Below are positions 1-6,679 of a DNA stretch of 7,301 nt, piece after piece. The DNA comes from Desulfobacterales bacterium C00003060. GTDB lineage: Bacteria > Desulfobacterota > Desulfobacteria > Desulfobacterales > C00003060. Position 1 is the stretch's first letter. Each line of letters begins with the position of its first letter. The notes beneath the pieces are model-generated. The model was given only the letters and a program-made list of their open reading frames with translations. It was not told the origin of the DNA and did not search any database. The stretch is from the NCBI GenBank assembly GCA_001751085.1, contig MAXP01000170.1:4887-12187 (forward strand), given 5' to 3'. The translations under genes and the position numbers were made by a program.

Positions 1-1611
1 GCCCTGTGTGTGGCCATCCTGGACTGGGCCTTGGGGAAGAATGTTGGTTTTTCAAGATTTGTAAGTTTGGGCAACAAGATGGACATCTCAGAAACGGAGA
101 TCATCCTTTCCATGGGAGAGGATGAGAACACACGGGTTATCCTTGGGTATCTGGAAAGCATAGAGGATGGGCCACGTTTCATGAAGGCCGCTCGTCAGAT
201 CTCCAAGACGAAACCAATTATTATCATCAAGTCAGGCACGACCGGAGCAGGAGCCAAGGCCGCTTCTTCTCATACCGGCGCTCTGGCGGGCTCTGAGCAT
301 GCCTATCGCGCGGCTTTCAGGCAGTCCGGCATTATCCATGCTGAATCTATGCAGGCCCTTTTTGGATACGCCATGGCATTTGCCGGCCAACCCCTCCCAA
401 AAGGCCCGGCCGTTGCCATTGTTACCAATTCAGGGGGGCCGGGGATCTTGGCTGCAGACGCCTGCGATCGGAGCTCGCTTCAACTCATTCCGATGCGAAA
501 GGAAACTGCTGATCGGCTTCGAGAATTCCTTCCGTCCATGGCATCCGTCTACAATCCGATAGACATCATCGGTGATGCCTCGGATGAAAGATATGAAAGA
601 ACCCTGGAAGTGATCTTGAAAGACGAGTTGGTCCACGCTGTCTTGATACTCTTGACCCCAACGGCGGCAGTGGACCCAGAGGCCGTTGCCCGGAAGATCG
701 TGGGGCTGGCCAGTCATGCTAACAAACCGATCATGACTTCGTTTATGGGAGACAAACGGGTGAGGGGAGCTCGCAGGATTCTCCAGGATCATGGCATACC
801 CACTTATGACTATCCCGAAGATGCCATAACGGCCGTGGATGTGATGCTTTGTTATCGCCAATGGCTGGAAGAACCTGATAGACAATACGAACGTTTTGAG
901 GTGGACACTCGAAAGGTACGTGAGATCTTTGCCTCGGTTATCAAGCAGCATCGGCATGATCTTGTTGAAAGTGAAGCACGCGAGGTTCTCAAGGCCTATG
1001 GATTGAGACTCCCTGAGAGTTGCATTGCCAGGACCACCGAGGCGGCTGTGAGAGCGGCTTCAGAGATCGGGTATCCGGTTGTCATGAAGATTGCCTCGCC
1101 CGATGTGCTCCATAAGAGCGATATGGGGGGGGTTCGGGTGGGACTTGAAACCGATGCCATGGTGGAAGAAGCGTTTTTTGATATAACCTCTAACATTCAA
1201 ATACGGCAACCAGAGGCAAGGATCCTGGGCGTGATGGTTCAGGAAATGATACCACAGGGCAAAGAAGTCATACTGGGCATTAATCGGGACATCCAGTTTG
1301 GCCCCATGATTATGTTCGGCCTTGGTGGCATCTATGTGGAAGTGCTAAAAGACGTGGCCTTTCGAATAGCCCCTTTGAGTGTAGAGGAAGCCGATGCAAT
1401 GATCCACGACGTCAGATCGTTTCCCTTGCTTCGCGGAGTACGTGGCGAACTGCCAGTCGATATCGGAGCAATACGAGATGCCTTGCTGAGGCTGTCTCAG
1501 ATGACTGTGGATTTCCCTGAAATAATCGAAGCAGACATCAATCCGCTCATAGTGTGCCCTGAGGGTAAGGGGGCGGTAGCCGTAGATGCCAGGATTACCA
1601 TACAAGAGTGA
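1..1611 (+). CDS. ADP-forming acetate/acyl-CoA synthetase (fused alpha-beta), 5'-truncated by the window edge
   Basis: This enzyme family converts acyl-CoA + ADP + Pi to acid + CoA + ATP through phosphohistidine intermediates, in the cytoplasm. The frame is open from base 1 (A-L-C-V-A-I-L-D-W-A), so the gene begins upstream; the GTG at 10 is an internal codon, not a start. The visible part is 536 residues; full-length fusions are about 700, so the N-terminal CoA-binding Rossmann domain is mostly missing. Residues 1 to about 130 form the flavodoxin-like succinyl-CoA-ligase domain with SHTGALAG, whose His91 is the expected phosphorylated histidine. A second ligase-like domain follows (VTNSGGPG, about 130-270). 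From about 315 to the end is an ATP-grasp domain with LHKSDMGGV (His371, matching the second catalytic His of the beta subunit), GLGGIYVEVLKDV and EADINPLIV. No frameshift is seen. The acyl substrate (acetyl, aryl, branched) cannot be told from sequence. The next gene, a DRTGG protein, fits acyl-CoA/acetate metabolism. Confidence 0.93.
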   Translation, partial: ALCVAILDWALGKNVGFSRFVSLGNKMDISETEIILSMGEDENTRVILGYLESIEDGPRFMKAARQISKTKPIIIIKSGTTGAGAKAASSHTGALAGSEHAYRAAFRQSGIIHAESMQALFGYAMAFAGQPLPKGPAVAIVTNSGGPGILAADACDRSSLQLIPMRKETADRLREFLPSMASVYNPIDIIGDASDERYERTLEVILKDELVHAVLILLTPTAAVDPEAVARKIVGLASHANKPIMTSFMGDKRVRGARRILQDHGIPTYDYPEDAITAVDVMLCYRQWLEEPDRQYERFEVDTRKVREIFASVIKQHRHDLVESEAREVLKAYGLRLPESCIARTTEAAVRAASEIGYPVVMKIASPDVLHKSDMGGVRVGLETDAMVEEAFFDITSNIQIRQPEARILGVMVQEMIPQGKEVILGINRDIQFGPMIMFGLGGIYVEVLKDVAFRIAPLSVEEADAMIHDVRSFPLLRGVRGELPVDIGAIRDALLRLSQMTVDFPEIIEADINPLIVCPEGKGAVAVDARITIQE

Positions 1612-1621
1612 GAAGGGAATT

Positions 1622-1656
1622 ATGGATTGCGGAATGTGGATTTCGGGTTTCGGAAT
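1622..1656 (-). repeat. Left heptad array of repeat copy 1, five 7-bp units
   Basis: Read on the + strand the units are ATGGATT, GCGGAAT, GTGGATT, TCGGGTT and TCGGAAT. On the minus strand they follow the same CCGNAAT-type pattern as the right array. Units differ by one to three bases, so this array is more decayed than the one at 1758-1785. Pairing of the two arrays would give an imperfect stem of about 28 bp closed by a loop of roughly 100 nt. Confidence 0.75.
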
Positions 1657-1757
1657 TCGTAACTATAGCGGTTTTGGGGTTACCAAAGCTTTTTGAGAAG
1701 ATACGAATGGTCCGGGTAACCATGTGAAATTACGCTAAAATGATGTGCGGCTTAACT

Positions 1758-1785
1758 CCGCAATCCGCAATCCGAAATCCAAAAT
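1758..1785 (+). repeat. Right heptad array of repeat copy 1, four 7-bp units
   Basis: The tandem units are CCGCAAT, CCGCAAT, CCGAAAT and CCAAAAT. The array lies 33 bp upstream of the DRTGG start codon. It is the reverse complement in pattern of the array at 1622-1656 and has the same orientation as the five-unit array at 6578-6612. Confidence 0.85.
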
Positions 1786-1804
1786 ACTATACCTTTCACT
1801 GATT

Positions 1805-1809
1805 GGGAG
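1805..1809 (+). promoter_or_regulatory. Ribosome binding site for the DRTGG gene
   Basis: GGGAG lies 9 nt before the ATG at 1819 and sits in a purine run (GGGAGAGAAAGA). It supports this start. The segment 1803-1822 closely resembles 6655-6673 ahead of orn, with one substitution and one deleted base. Confidence 0.7.
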
Positions 1810-1818
1810 AGAAAGACG

Positions 1819-2886
1819 ATGGTCTCCGTTTATGTAGGATCTACAAAGGGGTATTCAGGAAAAAATCTGACTGTCATGGGAATCGGTCAGCGATTCCTTA
1901 AAGACGGACTCAAGGTGGGTTATTTCAAGCCCTTTGGCCGTCTTCCTGTCAAGATAGAAGGTATGCTTACCGACAAGGATGCCTGGTTTATCCACAGGGT
2001 GCTAATGTTGAAAGATCCCGTAGAAATGATTTGCCCTGTTGTTTTGACCCAAGATCTGATGGTTGAGGGATGCCGCACCGGAGTCCAGGGATTGCAGGAA
2101 AAGGTTCTGGATGCCTTTGAATCGATATCAAAGGGAAAAGATGTGGTCCTTGTTGGCGGAGCCGGCACCATAGAGTCAGGCGGATTTCTTGATATATGCG
2201 GATTTGACCTTATCGAAAAACTCAATGCCAGAGTCCTTCTCGTGGACCACTACGAGAAGGAATTTTACCTGGATGCAGTTTTGGATGTCCACGGACGTCT
2301 GGGAGAACGCCTCCTTGGGGTTATCCTGAACAATGTGCAGGCAGGTTATGTTGAGATAATTCAGGATATGATCATCCCGTTGTTTGAACGAAAAGGAATC
2401 CATGTGTTCGGCGTCCTTCCGAACGATGGTATACTTGGCTCAGTGATGATTGCGGATATTGTTGAGGCCCTTGCCGGGGATGTGCTTTGCTGCCGGAATA
2501 AGACAGATAGTCTGATCGAACATTTCCTGATCGGGGGAATGCAGGTGGACCGTGCCCTCGAATATATTATAAAGACAAGAAACAACGCCGTGATCGTTGG
2601 GGGTGATCGGGCCGACATCCATCTTGCCGCCATTGAGGCCACGACCCAATGCCTCATCCTGACCGGCAATCTTTATCCAAATGAGATTGTCGTGTCCAGA
2701 GCTGAAATGAGGGGGATTCCGATTGTCGTGGTTCGGGACGACACCTATTCGGTGGCAAAAAAGGTGGAATATCTCTCGCGCAAGCTTCGCCTCAGGGAAA
2801 AAGAAAAGGTGTACTGCGGCATTCGTCTAATCGAAGAAAAAGTCGATTTCAAAAGATTGTATCAGGCCTTAGGCATCGTTGTCTAA
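1819..2886 (+). CDS. Stand-alone phosphotransacetylase N-terminal-like protein: BioD-like P-loop (AAA_26) plus DRTGG domain
   Basis: The protein has 355 residues, the usual size for this two-domain family. Residues 3 to about 210 form a BioD/CobB-like P-loop domain: the nucleotide loop GSTKGYSGKN (7-16), TDKDA (51-55), VGGAGTIESGG (112-122) and GVILNNV (167-173). Residues about 215-320 form the DRTGG domain, with GGDRADIHLAA at 261-271 and CLILTGNLYP after it. There is no catalytic phosphate acetyl/butyryltransferase domain. In enterobacterial Pta the equivalent N-terminal region is regulatory; as a separate protein its function is not established. Its position after an ADP-forming acyl-CoA synthetase suggests a control or accessory role in acyl-CoA/acetate metabolism (inference). 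The residue after the P-loop GK is Asn rather than Thr/Ser, so ATP hydrolysis should not be assumed. The start is ATG with a good Shine-Dalgarno site. The protein is cytoplasmic, with no signal peptide or membrane segment. Confidence 0.88.
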   Translation: MVSVYVGSTKGYSGKNLTVMGIGQRFLKDGLKVGYFKPFGRLPVKIEGMLTDKDAWFIHRVLMLKDPVEMICPVVLTQDLMVEGCRTGVQGLQEKVLDAFESISKGKDVVLVGGAGTIESGGFLDICGFDLIEKLNARVLLVDHYEKEFYLDAVLDVHGRLGERLLGVILNNVQAGYVEIIQDMIIPLFERKGIHVFGVLPNDGILGSVMIADIVEALAGDVLCCRNKTDSLIEHFLIGGMQVDRALEYIIKTRNNAVIVGGDRADIHLAAIEATTQCLILTGNLYPNEIVVSRAEMRGIPIVVVRDDTYSVAKKVEYLSRKLRLREKEKVYCGIRLIEEKVDFKRLYQALGIVV

Positions 2887-2936
2887 CTTGATGGGGTTCA
2901 TGTGTAAACCTCGATTCCAGGATCCGATACCCAATA

Positions 2937-4694
2937 ATGAGATCAGAAGAGGCATCAATTAGACACGGCATCCAATCGATCCGAGATTCCCTTGGCGGTG
3001 GCCGGTTCTTGGGGGACACCATACAATGTCCCGGCCTCACCCATGGAGCACAAGAAATCCACAGACTGGCAGGAGACGTTTTCAAAAGACTTGGTGTTTT
3101 TTCTTACAAGCAGTATATGCCCTGTCTCTGGCTGGTCTTCGTTGGCGGTACAGGAACGGGTAAATCCAGTCTTTTCAACGCATTGTGCGGAAAGCCCCTG
3201 AGCGAGACAGGAGTGGAACGACCAAAAACCTGTGGTCCTGTTGCCTACGTTCATCGAGACTGCCCGATCGAAGAGTCCTTTCCCTTTCCCTCCATTCAAA
3301 CGGAGCGGCGCTCCTCGGAAGATCTCCATTCCAGGCCGGCTGCTGGAAGTCCCGATCATCTGCTTATCTTAGAACACGACCGGCAAGACTGGTCTCATCT
3401 CGTTGTGGTGGACACCCCTGACCTGGATAGTGTTGAAACGGAAAACCGTGAGATCGCTGAAGATCTTTATCTCCTGTCCGATGCCGTAGTGTTTTTGACA
3501 AGTCAGGAAAAGTACGCAGACGAGGTGCCCTATCAGTTTCTTCAAAGGATAATAGAAGAAAGAAAGCCCTTCTTTTTCTTGCTCAACAAGGCCCAGGAGC
3601 AGCTCACCGTGGACGAAGTGATAGGTGCGCTTCAGGGTCAAGGGTTATCGTTTACCAAGGACCGGGTGTGGCTAATTCCCTATGCGCCTTCTCACCCTTC
3701 CCGGTTGATTCCTGAAGACTCAGCGTTCCGTGATTTCGTCTCTGTTTTGTCACTGGCGCTTACAGCAGATGGAATCGAGAACTTGCTGGAAACCCAACAT
3801 TCAAGCCGTGCTGAGGACTTGAGAATACGGGTTGGCCGGCTACTGGAGATCTTGGAAGAAGAAAGCCGGGCAGACGAGAAGTGGTTGAACCAGTTGGAGG
3901 CTCTCTACCAAAGGACTTCCAGGGATCTCATAAACGAGCAAAGGGAGCGCTTTACGGTAGAGAGCAGGGTATACCTCCAAACGGAAATCAGAAGGCTGTT
4001 CACTAAATACGATGTTTTGGCCCGACCCCGCCGATTCGTAAGAGAGGTCATCTTGACCCCGTTCAGATTTCTTGGCTTTTGCAAGGAAAGGGCCCAGGAC
4101 ACCCACGAGAATACGCTTTTAGAGATTCGGCAAAAGATCGACCTTGCCCCTGTGCAAGCGGCGATCGACAAGTTCAATCGTTCGGTTCTTGAAGAGCTTT
4201 CGCCTATAGATGAGGGTTCACCGCTTTTCAGAGGGCTTCGCCAGCCTGGTGTCGTACTTGACGACAAAGAGATCAAGGAGCGTATTTGGGAACAACAGGA
4301 TCGGCTGACTGCATGGCTGCAAGAGACATTCAAGAAACTCTCTCAAGGGATTCCAAGAGGTAAAAAATGGGGCATTTACTCCACGTCCGTCCTTTGGGGA
4401 ATTCTCATCTTATCTTTGGAGACAGCCGTAGGAGGTGGGTTCTCAGTTCTAGATGCGGCCTTGGATTCAGCTCTTGCCCCATTTGTGACAAAGGGAGCCG
4501 TAGAACTCTTTGCTTATCATGAGATTCAACAGACCGCCCGTGAACTGGCGAAGCGTTATCAAGAAGGACTTCTTTCCGTGGTGCGTCATCAACGCAATCG
4601 GTATGAACACTGTCTCCAGGCCCTTATGACACCCCGGGAGACTCTGGAATACATTCGGGCATTGGATTCTGGAATCGAAAATCGCAAGCCGTAA
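2937..4694 (+). CDS. Dynamin-like large GTPase, first of a tandem pair, degenerate G4 motif
   Basis: The 585-residue protein has an N-terminal P-loop GTPase domain. G1 is GGTGTGKSS (70-78); the G2 Thr is probably Thr98 in ERPKT; G3 is DTPD (159-162), with Asp where DxxG has Gly; G4 is NKAQ (217-220), with Gln replacing the usual Asp. TSQEKYAD (188-195) lies between G3 and G4 and recurs in the next gene. Residues about 275-470 are charged and look helical. A hydrophobic stretch at about 478-517, split by GGG, suggests a membrane hairpin, followed by an amphipathic helical tail. It resembles, from memory, the YfjP-like/dynamin-related GTPases that occur as adjacent pairs in actinobacteria; its function is unknown to me. 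The ATG at 2937 is the only ATG, GTG or TTG start between the preceding in-frame stop and the P-loop region's N-terminus. It has only a weak, distant AGGA at 2919-2922. It lies 50 bp after the DRTGG gene, probably in the same transcript. Confidence 0.85.
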   Translation: MRSEEASIRHGIQSIRDSLGGGRFLGDTIQCPGLTHGAQEIHRLAGDVFKRLGVFSYKQYMPCLWLVFVGGTGTGKSSLFNALCGKPLSETGVERPKTCGPVAYVHRDCPIEESFPFPSIQTERRSSEDLHSRPAAGSPDHLLILEHDRQDWSHLVVVDTPDLDSVETENREIAEDLYLLSDAVVFLTSQEKYADEVPYQFLQRIIEERKPFFFLLNKAQEQLTVDEVIGALQGQGLSFTKDRVWLIPYAPSHPSRLIPEDSAFRDFVSVLSLALTADGIENLLETQHSSRAEDLRIRVGRLLEILEEESRADEKWLNQLEALYQRTSRDLINEQRERFTVESRVYLQTEIRRLFTKYDVLARPRRFVREVILTPFRFLGFCKERAQDTHENTLLEIRQKIDLAPVQAAIDKFNRSVLEELSPIDEGSPLFRGLRQPGVVLDDKEIKERIWEQQDRLTAWLQETFKKLSQGIPRGKKWGIYSTSVLWGILILSLETAVGGGFSVLDAALDSALAPFVTKGAVELFAYHEIQQTARELAKRYQEGLLSVVRHQRNRYEHCLQALMTPRETLEYIRALDSGIENRKP

Positions 4695-4697
4695 AGG
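4693..4697 (+). promoter_or_regulatory. Ribosome binding site of the second GTPase, overlapping the stop of the first
   Basis: AAAGG lies 8 nt before the ATG at 4706, and its first two bases are part of the TAA stop (4692-4694) of the preceding GTPase. This layout favours coupled translation of the pair and supports the 4706 start. Confidence 0.65.
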
Positions 4698-4705
4698 TCT
4701 GAACC

Positions 4706-6439
4706 ATGAAGCATCCCGTGAAGTTGCTGCAAGGCGAACTTGATCAGATCCTCGATCTTCTGGACCAAGGCCCCTTTTTTTCTTTGACGGCTGAAGAAAG
4801 GGAATCCCTTCAGGAAGAAGCGAGAAAACTCTCTCAAAAACTGGCCTCCATCGGGAGTAGCTTTCTTATGGCCGGTCTTCTCGGTGGGACCGGGGTGGGA
4901 AAATCGACTCTGATGAATGCTCTTGCCGGTTCCGAGATCGCCTCCACCAGCCATCGACGGCCCCATACAGAGGATGTGCTGATTTACAGACATGTGGCGG
5001 CAAACCCTCTGCCGGCGCTGGCCTCAACAGATGTTCCCTGGCGAGAAATCACTCACGAGGCAGATCCCATCCGACAAGTTCTTCTTTGTGACCTCCCTGA
5101 CTTTGATAGCCTCATGGGTAAACACCGCGAACATGTGATACATTTCCTGGAACATCTGGATGTGCTGGTTTGGGTCACATCACCGGAGAAATACGCTGAT
5201 GGTCGCTTCTACGAATTCCTCCAACTGGCGCATAAGGCTATGCAGAATTTTTGCTTTGTGCTGAACAAGGTGGATCTTCTTTTTCAGGGCGAGAGTCTGG
5301 AGACGGGCTATGAGCAACTAATGCGCGTGAACAGGAGCTTTCAGGGACGTATTAATCAAAATGGTATTGGCAATCCGCTCATCTACGCACTTGCTGCCGA
5401 AGAGGCTCTGGGTACTGATCAACTGGCCCCGTGGAATCAGTTTCCGGCCTTCAGACAACAACTCTTCCAGCAGCGGGACACAAAACAGATCACGGCGATC
5501 AAGGCAGCCAATCTGGATGAAGAGGTCGAACAGCTTCTTTCAGGTTTGCAAAATGAACTGCTGAATCTGGAAAGCTTTGAGAGGATTCTTGAGGGTTCAG
5601 TAAAGGAATTGGAGGAACAGGGTTCGCTCTGGGTTCAAGCTGGTCAGGAAGCCATTGATCTTTGGATAGGGAAACACATCCGTCAAAACGTGCTTTCCTG
5701 CCATAGTGATCCCTCAAGTCTGGTCGGTCCTGGCTACGGTCTTGCTGTCCTTTTTCAGGAATGGCAGAAACGATTTACAGAAGAAAAGCACACCCGATCG
5801 GCTCTTTTTCCCTTTGCTCCCCCAGAGGAGGTCGCAGTCTCTTTTCGAAGGCGGTTGGAATGGCTGGAAGCCCGGCTTAATCATCGCATCCTTCGTAAAA
5901 ACCTCCCTCCCTCATTCCAGGAACGGCTCGAGGAGATACTGGACGTCGCAAAAACCTTCGAAGACCTGGAGGAGCAATTTTCGCATGTTGTGGCGTTTCA
6001 TGTAGCTGAACCATCTTTGCCTTGTTTCCGGGGATTCAGAGCACTTCAATTTCTCACTTACTTGCTGCTTTTGGTGTTTTTTCTTCTGGCCATAGGAGGC
6101 GATACGGCCTGGCGAGAAGTCCTGGATAATCCTGGAGGGGCCAGCCTCCTTCGCCTTGTTCTTTCAGGGATCAACACACTTTTCAGCACCAAAGGACTCG
6201 CTGCCCTGGGAAGCTATGCCCTGCTTAACCTCTTTTTTGCATTTCGCTTTTGCCGCCGCTACAGGAATCTCTTGCAGTATGCAGCTCAAGAGATTATAAA
6301 TTCTCTCAAGGTGCAGCTATATGAGGTTTGGGAAGAAAAATTCGTATCAATCCTGGACGATTTGAATCGGTTCAGGGCTGACATCCGATCCCGGAGCTCG
6401 GCTATTTCCTCTCTAAGACAAGAAAGGAAAAGACCGTGA
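4706..6439 (+). CDS. Dynamin-like large GTPase, second of a tandem pair, complete G motifs and C-terminal membrane hairpin
   Basis: The 577-residue protein is a paralogue of the upstream gene. Residues 1-50 are a charged helical lead. The GTPase domain has G1 GGTGVGKST (60-68), G2 Thr88 in RRPHT, G3 DLPD (129-132, within LLCDLPDFDS) and a canonical G4 NKVD (187-190). The stretch YALAAEE (227-233) may be G5. TSPEKYAD (158-165) matches the motif in the first GTPase. Residues about 265-430 look helical, with a likely coiled coil near 267-306. Two hydrophobic segments at about 447-464 and 497-513 are joined by a 30-residue loop and followed by basic RFCRRYR and a long helix, the layout of a membrane-anchored dynamin-like protein. 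The segment FSTKG before the second hydrophobic stretch matches FVTKG in the partner. The pair is likely to act together in membrane binding or remodelling (inference). DLPDFDS plus KYAD recalls actinobacterial YfjP-like GTPases; no gene symbol is justified. Confidence 0.88.
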   Translation: MKHPVKLLQGELDQILDLLDQGPFFSLTAEERESLQEEARKLSQKLASIGSSFLMAGLLGGTGVGKSTLMNALAGSEIASTSHRRPHTEDVLIYRHVAANPLPALASTDVPWREITHEADPIRQVLLCDLPDFDSLMGKHREHVIHFLEHLDVLVWVTSPEKYADGRFYEFLQLAHKAMQNFCFVLNKVDLLFQGESLETGYEQLMRVNRSFQGRINQNGIGNPLIYALAAEEALGTDQLAPWNQFPAFRQQLFQQRDTKQITAIKAANLDEEVEQLLSGLQNELLNLESFERILEGSVKELEEQGSLWVQAGQEAIDLWIGKHIRQNVLSCHSDPSSLVGPGYGLAVLFQEWQKRFTEEKHTRSALFPFAPPEEVAVSFRRRLEWLEARLNHRILRKNLPPSFQERLEEILDVAKTFEDLEEQFSHVVAFHVAEPSLPCFRGFRALQFLTYLLLLVFFLLAIGGDTAWREVLDNPGGASLLRLVLSGINTLFSTKGLAALGSYALLNLFFAFRFCRRYRNLLQYAAQEIINSLKVQLYEVWEEKFVSILDDLNRFRADIRSRSSAISSLRQERKRP

Positions 6440-6475
6440 TCCATACACTGTACGCAGTTCCCGTGGAGAAAACGT

Positions 6476-6612
6476 GATATCGTAACTATAGCTTTTCAGA
6501 AAAATACTTGCAAATTTGCGGGATGAATGGTTCTGGTAACCATGTGAAATTATGCTAAAATGATGTGCAGTTTAACTCCGCAATCCGCAATCCGAAATCT
6601 GAAATCCGAAAT
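6476..6612 (+). repeat. Composite intergenic repeat, copy 2 (core plus right heptad array)
   Basis: This lies in the 240-bp gap between the second GTPase and orn, in the same orientation as copy 1 at 1622-1785. CGTAACTATAGC (6481-6492) and 6525-6600 match copy 1; the stretch 6493-6524 has diverged and is 3 bp shorter. The inverted left heptad array present in copy 1 is absent here: 6440-6475 shows no 7-bp periodicity. The diverged middle contains a perfect 10-bp palindrome, GCAAATTTGC, at 6510-6519. No ORF is supported. Confidence 0.85.
6578..6612 (+). repeat. Heptad array of repeat copy 2, five 7-bp units
   Basis: The tandem units are CCGCAAT, CCGCAAT, CCGAAAT, CTGAAAT and CCGAAAT, one unit more than the corresponding array in copy 1. 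The difference in unit number suggests slippage-type expansion and contraction. The array ends 57 bp before the ATG at 6670. Confidence 0.85.
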
Positions 6613-6669
6613 AGTGTTGGTAGTCTGACTGTCCAAGCTCGATAGGAAGAGCGCTTGGGATAGAAAGCG

Positions 6670-6678
6670 ATGGCCTGA
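6670..6678 (+). promoter_or_regulatory. Two-codon mini-ORF (ATG GCC TGA) ahead of orn
   Basis: This ATG has the better Shine-Dalgarno site of the region (GGGA at 6657-6660, 9-nt spacer), in a context resembling the DRTGG gene start. It reads Met-Ala-stop. Its TGA ends one base before the TTG taken as the orn start, so ribosomes could terminate and restart there. Loss of one base in CCTGAA would instead fuse this ATG in frame with orn (M-A-E-L-N-N-N-L-M-W). Which explanation is right cannot be told from the sequence alone. Confidence 0.4.
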
Positions 6679-6679
6679 A

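Larger units (their letters stand above)
1622..1785 (+). repeat. Composite intergenic repeat, copy 1 (heptad array - core - inverted heptad array)
   Basis: This fills most of the 207-bp gap between the synthetase and the DRTGG gene. A core at 1653-1757 is flanked by arrays of a 7-bp unit in opposite orientations. The core shares GAATTC/GATATC plus CGTAACTATAGC (1658-1669) with copy 2 near 6476-6492. After a diverged middle, 1705-1780 matches 6525-6600 at 70 of 76 positions by hand alignment. All but one of the six differences are transitions. No ORF or tRNA is visible. It could be a small non-autonomous mobile element, a structured transcribed spacer, or both; a promoter for the next gene could lie in it, but I see no convincing -35/-10 pair. 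Confidence 0.85.

Noticed and set aside
10..12. GTG as the start of the acyl-CoA synthetase
   Set aside because: The codons before it (1-9) are open and match the family (A-L-C before V-A-I-L-D-W), and the protein would lack its CoA-binding domain. The gene simply enters from upstream.
430..957. 175-codon minus-strand ORF inside the synthetase
   Set aside because: It is antisense to clearly conserved coding sequence, has no recognisable domain, and is best explained as a shadow of the real gene.
1678..1721. GGTTACC / GGTAACC inverted repeat in repeat copy 1
   Set aside because: It is a 7-bp stem with a loop of about 30 nt, and the left arm is not conserved in copy 2, so it has no support as a structure.
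1622..1785. CRISPR array
   Set aside because: The 7-bp units are directly adjacent without spacers and far too short for CRISPR repeats; no cas genes are present.
2955..3359. 134-codon minus-strand ORF opposite the first GTPase
   Set aside because: It overlaps the P-loop coding region on the other strand and its protein resembles nothing I recognise.
4589..4993. 134-codon minus-strand ORF across the junction of the two GTPases
   Set aside because: It is antisense to the C-terminus of one GTPase and the P-loop of the next, both well supported on the + strand.
6447..6458. ACTG-TACG-CAGT hairpin after the second GTPase as a terminator
   Set aside because: The stem is only 4 bp and no T-run follows.
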